NCBI RefSeq assembly: GCF_041107455.1
Contig: NZ_JBGBPY010000001.1
Coordinates: 1,736,001-1,800,000, forward strand
From: Rhodanobacter humi
GTDB lineage: Bacteria > Pseudomonadota > Gammaproteobacteria > Xanthomonadales > Rhodanobacteraceae
Length of the DNA stretch: 64,000 nucleotides
Reading direction: 5' to 3'
This document shows positions 9,636 through 18,822 of this stretch, piece after piece. Within the stretch, counting starts at the first letter, position 1. The number at the start of each line of letters is the position of its first letter. The notes under the pieces were generated by a model, which saw only the letters and a program-made list of their open reading frames with translations, was not told where the DNA came from and did no database searches. The position numbers were made by a program, and so were the translations under genes.

Positions 9636-12600
9636 TCATGCCGCCCTCCTGAGTTCCTCAGCGAGCACCGCGAGGCTCGCCGCCTTCGGCTTCACCAGCC
9701 AGAACTTGTATTGCAGCCCGCGGAAGTCGCGCAGCACCTGCCGCCCCCAGTCGCTGCCGGTGAGCTCCACATGGCGCGTCACCAGGCCGCGCAGGTGCTG
9801 CATGTGGTGCTCCATGCCCTCGGGCGAGATGCGCAGGATGTCGACCAGCTCGTGGTTGTAGCAGTCCACGAAATCGCGCTCGAGGTCGAGCACGTAGGCG
9901 AAGCCGCCGGTCATGCCGGCGCCGAAGTTGAGGCCGACCTTGCCGAGCACCGCCACCACGCCGCCGGTCATGTATTCGCAGCAGTGGTCACCGGCGCCTT
10001 CCACCACCGCCACCGCGCCGGAGTTGCGCACCGCGAAGCGCTCGCCCGCGCGGCCGGCCGCATACAGCTCGCCGCCGGTGGCGCCGTACAGGCAGGTGTT
10101 GCCGATGATCGAGGCGTCCTGCGAGGCAAACGGCGAATCAGCGGGCGGGCGCACCACGATGCGGCCGCCGGCCATGCCCTTGCCCACGCCGTCGTTCGCC
10201 TCGCCGGTGAGCTCGATCTGCACGCCGCCGGCGTTCCACGCGCCCAGGCTCTGGCCCGCCGCGCCTTCCAGCTGCAGCACGATGGGGCGCTCGTCCATGC
10301 CGTGGTCGCCGTGCCGGCGCGCGATGGCGCCGGACAGGCGCGCGCCGATCGCGCGGTCGGTATTCGCGATCGTGTAGCTGAAATGCCCGCCCTCGCCCAG
10401 CTCCACCAGCGGCGCGGTATCCGCCGCGATGCGCGTGGCCAGCGCCGCGGCGTCGCGCATCGGGTTGCGCGCCATCGCGCAGGCGCTGTCGCTGGCCGCG
10501 CCGAGGCTGGCTCCGTCCAGCAGCGGCGCGAGGTTCAGTCCGTGGCGCACCGGCGTGGCGTCGGCGCGCTGCGCCAGCAGCTCGCTGCGGCCGACCAGCT
10601 CGGCAAGCGAACGCGCGCCCAGCCGCGCAAGGTGTTCGCGCACATCGGCGGCGACGAACTGGAAGTAGTTCATCACCATCTCCGGCAGGCCGGTGAAGTG
10701 CTCCTTGCGCAGCACCGGGTGCTGGGTGGCCACGCCGGTGGCGCAGTTGTTCAAGTGGCAGATGCGCAGGTACTTGCAGCCCAGCGCCACCATCGGGCCG
10801 GTGCCGAAGCCGAAGCTCTCGGCGCCGAGCAGCGCGGCCTTGATCACGTCGAGGCCGGTCTTCAGGCCGCCATCGGTCTGCAGGCGCACGCGGCCGCGCA
10901 GCGTGTTGCGGCGCAGGGTCTGCTGCGTCTCGGCCAGGCCCAGCTCCCACGGCGTGCCCGCATATTTGATGGACGTCAGCGGGCTGGCGCCGGTGCCGCC
11001 GTCATGGCCGCTCACGGTGATGAGGTCGGCGCCCGCCTTCACCACGCCCGCGGCCACCGTGCCCACGCCGGCGTGGCTGACCAGCTTCACCGAGACCAGC
11101 GCGTCGGGATTCACTTCCTTGAGGTCGTGGATCAGCTCGGCGAGGTCCTCGATGGAATAGATGTCGTGGTGCGGCGGCGGCGAGATCAGGCCGATACCAG
11201 GCTTGGCGTAGCGTAGTCGCGCGATGGTGGCGTCCACCTTGTGGCCGGGCAGCTGGCCGCCTTCGCCGGGCTTGGCGCCCTGCGCGATCTTGATCTGCAG
11301 CACCTCGGCGTTGACCAGGTAGGCCGGCGTGACGCCGAAGCGGCCGGAGGCGACCTGCTTGATCTTCGACATCTTCTCGGTGCCGTAGCGCGCCGGGTCC
11401 TCGCCGCCTTCGCCGGAATTGCTGCGCGCGCCCAGCCGGTTCATCGCGGTGGCCAGCGCCTCGTGCGCCTCGGGCGACAGCGCGCCCAGCGACATGCCGG
11501 CGGAATCGAAGCGCTTGAGGATCGCCTCGACCGGTTCGACCTCGTCCAGCGGCACCGGCGCGCCCAGCGGCTGCACCGCGAGCAGGTCGCGCAATGCCGA
11601 GGCCGGGCGACGGTCGACGTGGTCGGCGTAGGCGCGATAGTCCGCCGGGTCGCCTGTGCGCACCGCGTGCTGCAGCGTGTCGATCACCTCCGGGTTGTAC
11701 ATGTGGTACTCGCCGCCGTGCATGTACTTGTAGATGCCGCCTGCGCGCAGCGGCTGCGCCGCGTTCCACGCCTCGGCGGCGAGCAGCTGCTGCTCGTGTT
11801 CGAGTTCGGCGAAACCGGCGCCGTCGATGCGCGAGGGCGTGCCGGGGAAGCACAGCGCGACGACTTCCGGCGCCAGTCCCACGATCTCGAACAGCTGTGC
11901 GCCGCGGTAGCCGGCGATGGTGGAGATGCCCATCTTCGAGAGGATCTTCAGCAGACCCTTGCGGATGCCGCGACGGTAGCTGCGGCCGATCTCCAGCCGG
12001 TCGCCGTCGATGTGGCCCTCGCGGCCCAGCTCGAACAGGCTCTGGTAGGCCAGCCACGGATAGATCGCGGTGGCGCCGAAGCCGAGCAGGCAGGCGAACT
12101 GGTGCGAATCACGCGGCGTGGCAGTCTCCACGATGAGATTGCACTGGCAGCGCAGGCCTTGCTCGATCAGGTGCGCGTGCACCGCGCCGGTGGCGAGCAG
12201 GGAGTGAATCGGCAGCTGCTCGCGCTCGGGGTAGCGGTCGCTGAGGAAGACCAGCGCGTTGCCCTCGCGCACCGACTGCGCCACCGTCTCGCACAGCCGG
12301 CGCAGCGCGGCTTCCAGGCCCAGCTCCGGCGCGTACATCAGGTCGAAGCGCGGCGTGTCGACGAACTGCGGCAGCGCCAGCAGCTGGCGCAGCTTGCGCT
12401 GGGACAGGATCGGCGAGTTGATCAGCACCTGCTTCGCGTTCTCGGGCTTGAGCTCGAACACGTTGCCTTCCGCGCCGATCTGGGTGACCAGCGACATCAC
12501 CAGCTTCTCGCGCAGCGGATCGATCGGCGGGTTGGTGACCTGGGCGAAGCCCTGGCGGAAGCGGTCGAACAGCGGCCGTACCTGGCGCGACAGGGCCGCC

Positions 12601-14078
12601 ATCGGCGTGTCGTCGCCCATCGCGCCGGTAGCCTCGGCCTCGAGTTCCGCGATCACCTTCAGCACCGTCTCGCGCTCCTCGCGCGAGAGGCCGTACAGCT
12701 TCTGGTAGCAGCGCAGCTGCTCCACCGGCAGCGGTTCGGCGGCCAGCGAGGGATCGATCAGGTCCGACTCCAGGTAGCTCACGCCGGCGCGCAGCCAGTC
12801 GCGGTAGGGCGCGCGCCGGCGGTTGATCGCGTCGATGTCGGCATCGCGCAGCAGGCGATGCTCGCGGAAATCCACCGCGATCATTTCGCCCGGCGCGAGG
12901 CGGCCCTTGGCCACCACGCGCGCCGAAGGCATGTCCCACAGGCCTGCCTCGGAGGCGATGATGAAGTGGTTGTCGTCGGACAGCGCCCAGCGTGCGGGGC
13001 GCAGGCCATTGCGGTCCAGCGTGCAGGCGGCGTAGCGGCCGTCGCACATCACCAGGCCGGCGGGGCCGTCCCAGGGTTCGCTGTGCAGCGCGTAATACTC
13101 GTAGAACGCCGCGAGATCCTCGTCGATGTTCTCGCGCGCGGCGAACGCCGGCGGCACCAGCACGCGCATCGCGGCGAGCAGGTCGAGACCGCCGGCCAGC
13201 AGCACCTCCAGCGCGTTGTCGAGGCTCTCCGAATCCGAACCCTGCTGACGCACCAGCGGGCCGAGGTCGCCCAGCTCCACGCGCGGCGAGCGCCAGATCG
13301 ACGCGCGCGCCTGCATCCAGCGCCGGTTCGCGCGGATAGTGTTGATCTCGCCGTTGTGCGCCAGCAGGCGGAACGGCTGCGCCAGCCGCCACTGCGGCGT
13401 GGTGTTGGTGGAAAAGCGCTGGTGGAACACCACCGCGTCGGCGACCAGGGCCGGATGCACGAGATCGGCGAACACCTCGCGCAGGCGTCCGGGCGCGGCC
13501 ATCGCCTTGTAGCCGATCAGCTCGGCCGTCAGCGTCACCACGTAGAACGCCGCATCGTCAGCCAGCGCGGTCTCGGCGCGGCGGCGCGCGCGGAACAGCG
13601 CGCGCTCGAACGCTTCCTCGTCCATGCCTTCGCCCGCATCCACGAACAGCTGGCGCACGCGCGGCCGCGCGGCGGCGGCCAGCGGGCCGCAAGCCTCCTC
13701 GTTCACCGCCACCTCGCGCCAACCCGCCACGCGCACGCCTTCCTCGGCGAGATGCCGCTCCAGCACGCCCGTCGCGGCGGCGTCCTTGGGATCGAGGAAC
13801 ACCAGCCCCGCCGCGAAACGCTCGCCCAGCGCGATGCCCGCCTCGTCCGCCAGTGCACGCAACCACGCCTGCGGGCGACGGATCAGCACGCCGCAGCCGT
13901 CGCCGCTCACGCCGTCCGCGTTCACCGCGCCGCGGTGCGAAAGCTTCGCCAGCGCCTCGAACGCGGTATCGACCACCCAGGCGCTGGCGCGGCCGTCGAT
14001 CTGCGCCACCAGGCCGAAGCCGCAGCTGTCGTGTTCAAAGGACGCGTCGTACAGGCTGGTTCCACCGGACTGCTTCAT
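9636..14078 (-). CDS. gltB: Glutamate synthase (NADPH) large subunit
   Basis: A 1,480-residue GOGAT alpha subunit of normal length. The ATG at 14078 gives an 18-residue propeptide ending before Cys19 (HDS|CGFG), the N-terminal nucleophile of the Ntn glutaminase domain. The central and FMN/2-oxoglutarate synthase domains follow (GEGGEDPARYG, GAKPGEGGQLPGHK, SGHDGGTGASP). The 3Fe-4S ligands C-x5-C-x4-C (CKYLRICHLNNC) lie near residue 1,100. The C-terminal GXGXG-type beta-helix carries GEANDGVGKGMAGG. Together with GltD it forms the ammonium-assimilating NADPH-GOGAT. A sigma-70-like promoter is visible about 80-110 bp upstream. Confidence 0.97.
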   Translation of the reverse strand: MKQSGGTSLYDASFEHDSCGFGLVAQIDGRASAWVVDTAFEALAKLSHRGAVNADGVSGDGCGVLIRRPQAWLRALADEAGIALGERFAAGLVFLDPKDAAATGVLERHLAEEGVRVAGWREVAVNEEACGPLAAAARPRVRQLFVDAGEGMDEEAFERALFRARRRAETALADDAAFYVVTLTAELIGYKAMAAPGRLREVFADLVHPALVADAVVFHQRFSTNTTPQWRLAQPFRLLAHNGEINTIRANRRWMQARASIWRSPRVELGDLGPLVRQQGSDSESLDNALEVLLAGGLDLLAAMRVLVPPAFAARENIDEDLAAFYEYYALHSEPWDGPAGLVMCDGRYAACTLDRNGLRPARWALSDDNHFIIASEAGLWDMPSARVVAKGRLAPGEMIAVDFREHRLLRDADIDAINRRRAPYRDWLRAGVSYLESDLIDPSLAAEPLPVEQLRCYQKLYGLSREERETVLKVIAELEAEATGAMGDDTPMAALSRQVRPLFDRFRQGFAQVTNPPIDPLREKLVMSLVTQIGAEGNVFELKPENAKQVLINSPILSQRKLRQLLALPQFVDTPRFDLMYAPELGLEAALRRLCETVAQSVREGNALVFLSDRYPEREQLPIHSLLATGAVHAHLIEQGLRCQCNLIVETATPRDSHQFACLLGFGATAIYPWLAYQSLFELGREGHIDGDRLEIGRSYRRGIRKGLLKILSKMGISTIAGYRGAQLFEIVGLAPEVVALCFPGTPSRIDGAGFAELEHEQQLLAAEAWNAAQPLRAGGIYKYMHGGEYHMYNPEVIDTLQHAVRTGDPADYRAYADHVDRRPASALRDLLAVQPLGAPVPLDEVEPVEAILKRFDSAGMSLGALSPEAHEALATAMNRLGARSNSGEGGEDPARYGTEKMSKIKQVASGRFGVTPAYLVNAEVLQIKIAQGAKPGEGGQLPGHKVDATIARLRYAKPGIGLISPPPHHDIYSIEDLAELIHDLKEVNPDALVSVKLVSHAGVGTVAAGVVKAGADLITVSGHDGGTGASPLTSIKYAGTPWELGLAETQQTLRRNTLRGRVRLQTDGGLKTGLDVIKAALLGAESFGFGTGPMVALGCKYLRICHLNNCATGVATQHPVLRKEHFTGLPEMVMNYFQFVAADVREHLARLGARSLAELVGRSELLAQRADATPVRHGLNLAPLLDGASLGAASDSACAMARNPMRDAAALATRIAADTAPLVELGEGGHFSYTIANTDRAIGARLSGAIARRHGDHGMDERPIVLQLEGAAGQSLGAWNAGGVQIELTGEANDGVGKGMAGGRIVVRPPADSPFASQDASIIGNTCLYGATGGELYAAGRAGERFAVRNSGAVAVVEGAGDHCCEYMTGGVVAVLGKVGLNFGAGMTGGFAYVLDLERDFVDCYNHELVDILRISPEGMEHHMQHLRGLVTRHVELTGSDWGRQVLRDFRGLQYKFWLVKPKAASLAVLAEELRRAA

Positions 14079-14157
14079 CTTGCTCACTCGCTGGATGGCA
14101 GGGCACAGAAGGCCAGCGGCGCCGAGGCGCCGGGCTGGATGCAGGGTTTGCGATTCG

Positions 14158-14186
14158 ACTACAACACAATTGCTGCGTCGCGTCAA
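14158..14186 (-). promoter_or_regulatory. Candidate sigma-70 promoter of gltB
   Basis: On the minus strand TTGACG (14186-14181) and TGTAGT (14163-14158) are separated by exactly 17 bp, giving 5/6 and 4/6 matches to the consensus. Transcription would begin near 14151, about 73 nt before the gltB ATG. A nearby direct repeat (CAAATGCAA at 14202-14210 and 14214-14222, 12-bp period) lies just upstream of the -35 and could be an activator site. The remainder of the 391-bp divergent gap (14223-14469) shows no further recognisable signal. Confidence 0.5.
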
Positions 14187-14469
14187 AGACTTCTAAACGT
14201 CCAAATGCAATTTCAAATGCAACTATCTGTCATGGCATGGCCGCTCGCGACGGCAGGCCTGCATGGACGCAACGCGGCACCCACACCAAGCGAGGCGCGT
14301 CGCGCCCGTTCGGCACCGGTTCGCGCGGCACGTGCCTGGCGTTGGCCGCCAGATCGCAAATCCTCACGATCGGCCGCCCGGATTCGCATCTTCCTTTTGT
14401 TGCGTGGCTGTCATGCGCGGGCCCTAGCGTGCCGGACCGCATTCCGCCTTCCACTCTCCGGACCCGCCC

Positions 14470-16707
14470 ATGCCCCAGCCCACGCCCGTCTTCCGTTCCT
14501 GCGGCCCCGCCCTGCTCGCCCTTGCCATCGCCGCCGTGCTGGCGTCACCGGTCCGCGCGGATGACACGAACCCCGCGCAGCCCGCGCCGACAGCGGCTGG
14601 CACAGGCTCCGCCGCCTCGCCACAGGACGCCAAGAACCTCGGCGCCGTCCAGGTGACCGCCGCCACGACCGCGAGCACCATTGCACCGACGCAGGGCTCG
14701 ATGCTGGCGACCGAGCCGCAATCGGTCATCGGCAGCCTGTACCTGCAGGAGAACATCGCGCCGACCGGCGACTACACCGACGCGGCGGCCATTTCGCCGA
14801 GCGTGTACACCGTGACGCCGAACGGCTCCGGCTTGATGGAATCGGCAGTCGTCTCGATCCGCGGCTTCCAGGACGGCCAGTACAACGTGACGTTCGACGG
14901 CATTCCGTGGATGGACTCCAACGACTTCACCCACCACTCCACCTCGTACTTCACCAACCAGGAAACCGGCAGCGTCACGGTCGATCGCGGCCCGGGCACG
15001 GCCAGCACGCTGGGCAACGCCACGTTCGGCGGCACCATCACGGTGGATTCGATCAATCCACGGAAGCAGTTCGGCATCAGCCCGTACTTCAGCCTCGGCA
15101 GCTGGGGCACGGCCGTGGAAGGCGCCCGCATCGACACGGGCAGCTTCACCAACAGCGGCACCAGCGCCGTGATCAACCTGCAGAACAGCGATTCGGACGG
15201 CTACCTCACCTATGCCGGCCAGCGACGCCAGAGCGTGTTCGCCAAGGTCGTGCAACCACTGGGCGACAACACCACGCTGACCTTCGCCGCGATGGCAAAC
15301 AAGCTCAACCAGTACGTGCCGTTCGGCGCCACCAAGGCGCAGATCGCCGAGTACGGCGTGAACTACGGACTCAACAACGATCCGACCAGCCAGGCCTACT
15401 ACCGCTACAACCAGGACAAGATCAACACCAATCTCGGCTACGTCGGCCTGCACTCGGCGTTCGACGGCTGGACGATCGACAACAAGGCCTACACCTACGG
15501 CTACAACCACTTCGGCTTCAACGGCGAAGACCCGAACGGCGAAACGCCGAACGGCACCTTCTACAGCGCCACCGACGTGCCCGGCCAGCACATGCGCAAC
15601 ACGAACCGCTCGTGGGGCGACATCTTCCGCCTGGGCAAGGAACTCGGCCCGGGCGAAGTACGCACCGGCCTGTGGTACGACCACCAGGACGACATCCGCT
15701 GGCTGTATGAATTCGACGACACGACCAACCAGCTGAATCCGGTGGTCAATCCCGGTGCGTCGACGTTGCAGCTGGCCGCGGCGGATCGCCGGATGAACGA
15801 CACCCTGGTCACGATCCAGCCGTACCTCGAATACCAGTGGAACCTCACCGACAACGCGTATTTCATCGGCGGCGTGAAGTACAACGACTTCAAGCGCAGC
15901 ATCGATGCGCCGGTGAACCAGAAGACGGGCACCCCGCTGACCTATTCCAAGACCTGGAACGCCACCCTGCCGTCGGCCTCGTTCCACTACGCGTTCAGCT
16001 CCAGCTGGACGGCCTATGCGCAGTGGGCCAAGGGCTATCTCGCACCCAACCTCAACCTGCTGTACGTGCCCAACCCGGCGGTTTCCGACAGCGCCGTGGC
16101 TCCGGAAAAGACCACCAACTGGCAGCTCGGCACGACCTGGACCAACGACAACCTGACGCTGTCCGGCGACGTCTACAAGATCGACTTCAACAACTTCGTG
16201 CAGAAGCACAACGTCGGCGGCATCTCCGAGTTCTACAACGGCGGCGGCGTGCACTACACCGGCCTCGAGCTGGAAGGCACATACATGGTCGGCGGCGGAT
16301 TCAGCGTCTACGCCAACGGCTCGCTCAACCGCGCAATCCAGACCACCGACAACGCGTGGAACGCGAACACGCCGCACAAGACCGCCGCGCTGGGCCTCAT
16401 CTACAGCAACGGCCCCGCCTACGTCTCGCTGGTCGACAAGTTCGTCGGCAAGACCTACTACACGGCCAACGCGGAAGACGACACGCCGATCGGCGGCTAT
16501 GCGGTGACCAACTTCACCGCCAGCTACCGCTTCGATCCGCACCTCGCCGACGTGAAGGACCTGAAGATCGGCGTGCAGCTCAACAACATCTTCGACAACA
16601 CCCACATCAACGCCCTGGCCGGTACCACCGGCGCGGATGGCACGCCGCTGTACTTCACCATCCCGGCGCGCAACTTCAACTTCACCATCACGGCGGACCT
16701 GTTCTGA
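14470..16707 (+). CDS. TonB-dependent receptor coupled to a PAP2 phosphatase
   Basis: A 745-residue outer-membrane receptor: signal peptide (about 1-30, ending near ASPVRAD), a plug domain at about 75-200 (YTVTPNGSGLMESAVVSIRGF, FDGIPWMDSNDF, GSVTVDRGPGTASTLGNATFGGTI), then a 22-strand-type barrel ending in ITADLF. The stop TGA overlaps the ATG of the downstream acid phosphatase (TGATG), so the two are translationally coupled. This suggests import of a ligand processed by a periplasmic phosphatase, for example a phosphate ester. No palindrome of Fur or Zur type was found upstream. The ligand is unknown. Confidence 0.85.
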   Translation: MPQPTPVFRSCGPALLALAIAAVLASPVRADDTNPAQPAPTAAGTGSAASPQDAKNLGAVQVTAATTASTIAPTQGSMLATEPQSVIGSLYLQENIAPTGDYTDAAAISPSVYTVTPNGSGLMESAVVSIRGFQDGQYNVTFDGIPWMDSNDFTHHSTSYFTNQETGSVTVDRGPGTASTLGNATFGGTITVDSINPRKQFGISPYFSLGSWGTAVEGARIDTGSFTNSGTSAVINLQNSDSDGYLTYAGQRRQSVFAKVVQPLGDNTTLTFAAMANKLNQYVPFGATKAQIAEYGVNYGLNNDPTSQAYYRYNQDKINTNLGYVGLHSAFDGWTIDNKAYTYGYNHFGFNGEDPNGETPNGTFYSATDVPGQHMRNTNRSWGDIFRLGKELGPGEVRTGLWYDHQDDIRWLYEFDDTTNQLNPVVNPGASTLQLAAADRRMNDTLVTIQPYLEYQWNLTDNAYFIGGVKYNDFKRSIDAPVNQKTGTPLTYSKTWNATLPSASFHYAFSSSWTAYAQWAKGYLAPNLNLLYVPNPAVSDSAVAPEKTTNWQLGTTWTNDNLTLSGDVYKIDFNNFVQKHNVGGISEFYNGGGVHYTGLELEGTYMVGGGFSVYANGSLNRAIQTTDNAWNANTPHKTAALGLIYSNGPAYVSLVDKFVGKTYYTANAEDDTPIGGYAVTNFTASYRFDPHLADVKDLKIGVQLNNIFDNTHINALAGTTGADGTPLYFTIPARNFNFTITADLF

Positions 16708-17411
16708 TGAAACGCACTGCATTGCTGATGTTGACGCTGCTGATCGGCCAACCCGCACTGGCCGACGGCAACGGGCCCGCGGTCGATCTCGCGGCGCTGC
16801 TGCCCCCGCCGCCCGCCGCCGGTTCCCCCGCGGCACGGCGCGACCTGCAAGGCGTGCTAGCCGTGCAGGCGCACCGCACACCCGCGGAAATCGCCGCGGC
16901 GCAGGCCGACCGGCTGCACAGTGTGTTCCGCTACGCCGACGTGTTCGGCGCGTCGTTCACGCCGCAGCAGTTGCCGCGCACGGCCGCGTTCTTCGCCCGC
17001 GTGGTGGCCTACGACAAGGGCGAGGTGAAGACGGTGAAGGCGTTCTGGCACCACCCGCGCCCGGTGCTGGTGTCGCACGCGGTGCATCCGCTGAGCCAGG
17101 AGCAGCCGGACGACTGGAGCTACCCCAGCGGGCATTCCACGCTGGGCTACACCGAGGCGGTGCTGCTGGCGAACATGGTGCCGGAACGGCGCGCCGCGAT
17201 CTTCACGCGCGCCGACCTGTACGCCCATCACCGCATCGTGATGGGCGTGCACTACCCCAGCGACGTGGAAGCCGGCCGGCTCGCCGGCACCGTGCTCGGC
17301 GGCCGGCTGCTGGACGATCCCGCCTGGCAGGCGGACTACGCGGCGGCGCGCGCGGAGCTGCGCAAGGCGCTGGCGTTGCCGGACGCACCGACCATCGCCG
17401 CGGCCCGCTGA
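16707..17411 (+). CDS. Secreted PAP2-family (class A-like) acid phosphatase
   Basis: The 234-residue protein has a signal peptide (cleavage near PALAD at 16-20) and the PAP2/class A nonspecific acid phosphatase signature: K111-x6-R118-P119 (KAFWHHPRP), P-S-G-H at 140-143 and R176-x5-H182-x3-D186. His143 and His182 would be the general acid and the nucleophile. It would hydrolyse phosphomonoesters or similar substrates in the periplasm. Its start overlaps the receptor stop by one base (TGATG), so it depends on translation of the receptor. Neighbouring envC starts 68 bp downstream. Confidence 0.85.
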   Translation: MKRTALLMLTLLIGQPALADGNGPAVDLAALLPPPPAAGSPAARRDLQGVLAVQAHRTPAEIAAAQADRLHSVFRYADVFGASFTPQQLPRTAAFFARVVAYDKGEVKTVKAFWHHPRPVLVSHAVHPLSQEQPDDWSYPSGHSTLGYTEAVLLANMVPERRAAIFTRADLYAHHRIVMGVHYPSDVEAGRLAGTVLGGRLLDDPAWQADYAAARAELRKALALPDAPTIAAAR

Positions 17412-17467
17412 CGCGTCCGCATGAACGACCGGCCCGCGGGCGGCTCGCCGCCGTCCGCGGGCTCGGC

Positions 17468-17482
17468 GATAATCGGCCGATG
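17468..17482 (+). promoter_or_regulatory. Possible leaderless start of envC: GATAAT, 6 nt, ATG
   Basis: GATAAT at 17468-17473 is a good -10 hexamer and lies exactly 6 nt before the ATG at 17480, with no Shine-Dalgarno. The same arrangement recurs before trmL, ubiJ and arfB in this window. A transcript starting at the A of ATG would be leaderless. No convincing -35 element is visible. Confidence 0.4.
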
Positions 17483-18700
17483 CCCAGCCCCATCCGCGCC
17501 GCCCGCCTCCCCGCCCTCTCCGTCGTGGCATTGAGCGCCGCCCTCGTCGTGGCAAGCGCGCAGGCATGGCAGGACAGGAGCCAGACCGAGCAGGCCGCGG
17601 CGAAGCAGAAGCTGAGCAACGTGCATCAGGAAGTGCAGGCGCTGGGCAGGCAGCAGGCCGCCACGGCCGCCCGCCGCGACCAGCTCAATGCGGAACTCGC
17701 GAAGCAGACCACCGCGCTGGCCGCCGCCGCGCGCGCGTTGCGCGAGACCGACGCCGCGATCGCCGCCAAGCAGCAGCAGCTCGACCAGCTGCAGCAGCAG
17801 CGCGCTGAGCTGAAGCAGAAGCTGGCCGGTCAGAAGGCCGCGATCGCCGACCTGCTGCGCGCCAGCTATGCGCTGGGCCACGGCTCGGACCTGCGCCTGC
17901 TGCTGGACAACGAGGACGTGGGCCGCATCGCGCGGGCGCTGGTCTACTCGAAATACTTCCAGCAGGACCGCATGCAGAAGGTGCAGCAGCTGATGGCCAG
18001 CCTGGCCCAGCTGCAGACACTGGAGGCCCAGATCACCGCCGAGCAGCAAGCGCTGCAGGCCCAGCGCACCCAGCGCGAGCAGCAGAACCAGCAGCTGGGC
18101 AAGCAGCGCGCCGCGCAGCAGAAACTGGCCGCCACCACCGACGCCACCTACCAGGACCAGGCCCAGCGCCTGGCCGCGCTGAAGCAGGACGAACAGTCGC
18201 TCAACAGCCTGGTCGACAAGCTGCAGAAGCAGATCGACCAGGCGCTGCGCGAGGCCGCCGCCCGCGAGGCCGCGCGCCAGGCCGCGGCGAAAAAGCATGG
18301 CGGCAAGGCGCCGCCACCGATCGCGCTGGGTGGTGCCGGCGCCAACATCCGCGGCAACCTGCCCTGGCCGGCGGCGGGCGACGTGCACCGCTACGGCAAC
18401 GGCGTGCTGATCCGCGCCAGCGGCGGCAGCGAGGTGCGCGCCGTGGCGAACGGCCGGGTGGTCTACGCCGGCTTCCTGCGCGGCTACGGCATGCTGCTGA
18501 TCCTCAACCACGGCAACGGCTGGATGAGCATGTACGGCAACAACGAGGCGCTGCTGCACAACGTGGGCGATGCGGTCACCGCCGGTCAGGCCGTGGGCAC
18601 CGCCGCGCCGCCCACCGGCATCAACACCGGCGTGTACTTCGAGCTGCGCCGCGACGGCCAGCCGGTCGACCCCCGCAGCTGGCTCGGCCAGCGCCATTGA
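17480..18700 (+). CDS. envC: Murein hydrolase activator EnvC (degenerate LytM protein)
   Basis: The 406-residue protein has an N-terminal signal or anchor (1-28), a long Gln/Ala-rich coiled coil (about 30-260, with an LLRASYALGHGSDLRLLLDNED hinge) and a C-terminal M23/LytM domain (about 290-405). The zinc ligands of active M23 enzymes are absent: the H-x3-D region reads GVLIRA, YxHL reads MYGNN, and HLHFE reads GVYFEL. As in E. coli EnvC it should therefore be a non-catalytic activator of amidases during septal splitting. It is followed by an S41 protease gene, an arrangement seen widely in proteobacteria. The start at 17480 preserves the signal peptide. Confidence 0.88.
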   Translation: MPSPIRAARLPALSVVALSAALVVASAQAWQDRSQTEQAAAKQKLSNVHQEVQALGRQQAATAARRDQLNAELAKQTTALAAAARALRETDAAIAAKQQQLDQLQQQRAELKQKLAGQKAAIADLLRASYALGHGSDLRLLLDNEDVGRIARALVYSKYFQQDRMQKVQQLMASLAQLQTLEAQITAEQQALQAQRTQREQQNQQLGKQRAAQQKLAATTDATYQDQAQRLAALKQDEQSLNSLVDKLQKQIDQALREAAAREAARQAAAKKHGGKAPPPIALGGAGANIRGNLPWPAAGDVHRYGNGVLIRASGGSEVRAVANGRVVYAGFLRGYGMLLILNHGNGWMSMYGNNEALLHNVGDAVTAGQAVGTAAPPTGINTGVYFELRRDGQPVDPRSWLGQRH

Positions 18701-18822
18701 GCCGACCGGGCCCGGCCAGCCGTTCAGCCAGCACCGTTGACGGCCGCCCGCCGTCGTCGCAGGCTGGCGGCGTGAAACCCGCTGCCGCGCGGCGGGTGCA
18801 TCCCCTTCCCCGGAGTCGTTCC

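Noticed and set aside
11241-14564. 1,107-codon open frame on the plus strand opposite gltB
   Set aside because: It is antisense to a complete, well-conserved gltB, has Arg/Ala/His-rich composition typical of high-GC shadow frames and no domain I recognise.
14545-16881. 778-codon minus-strand frame opposite the TonB receptor
   Set aside because: Val/Arg/Asp-rich antisense frame of an intact receptor gene, without signal sequence or known motif.
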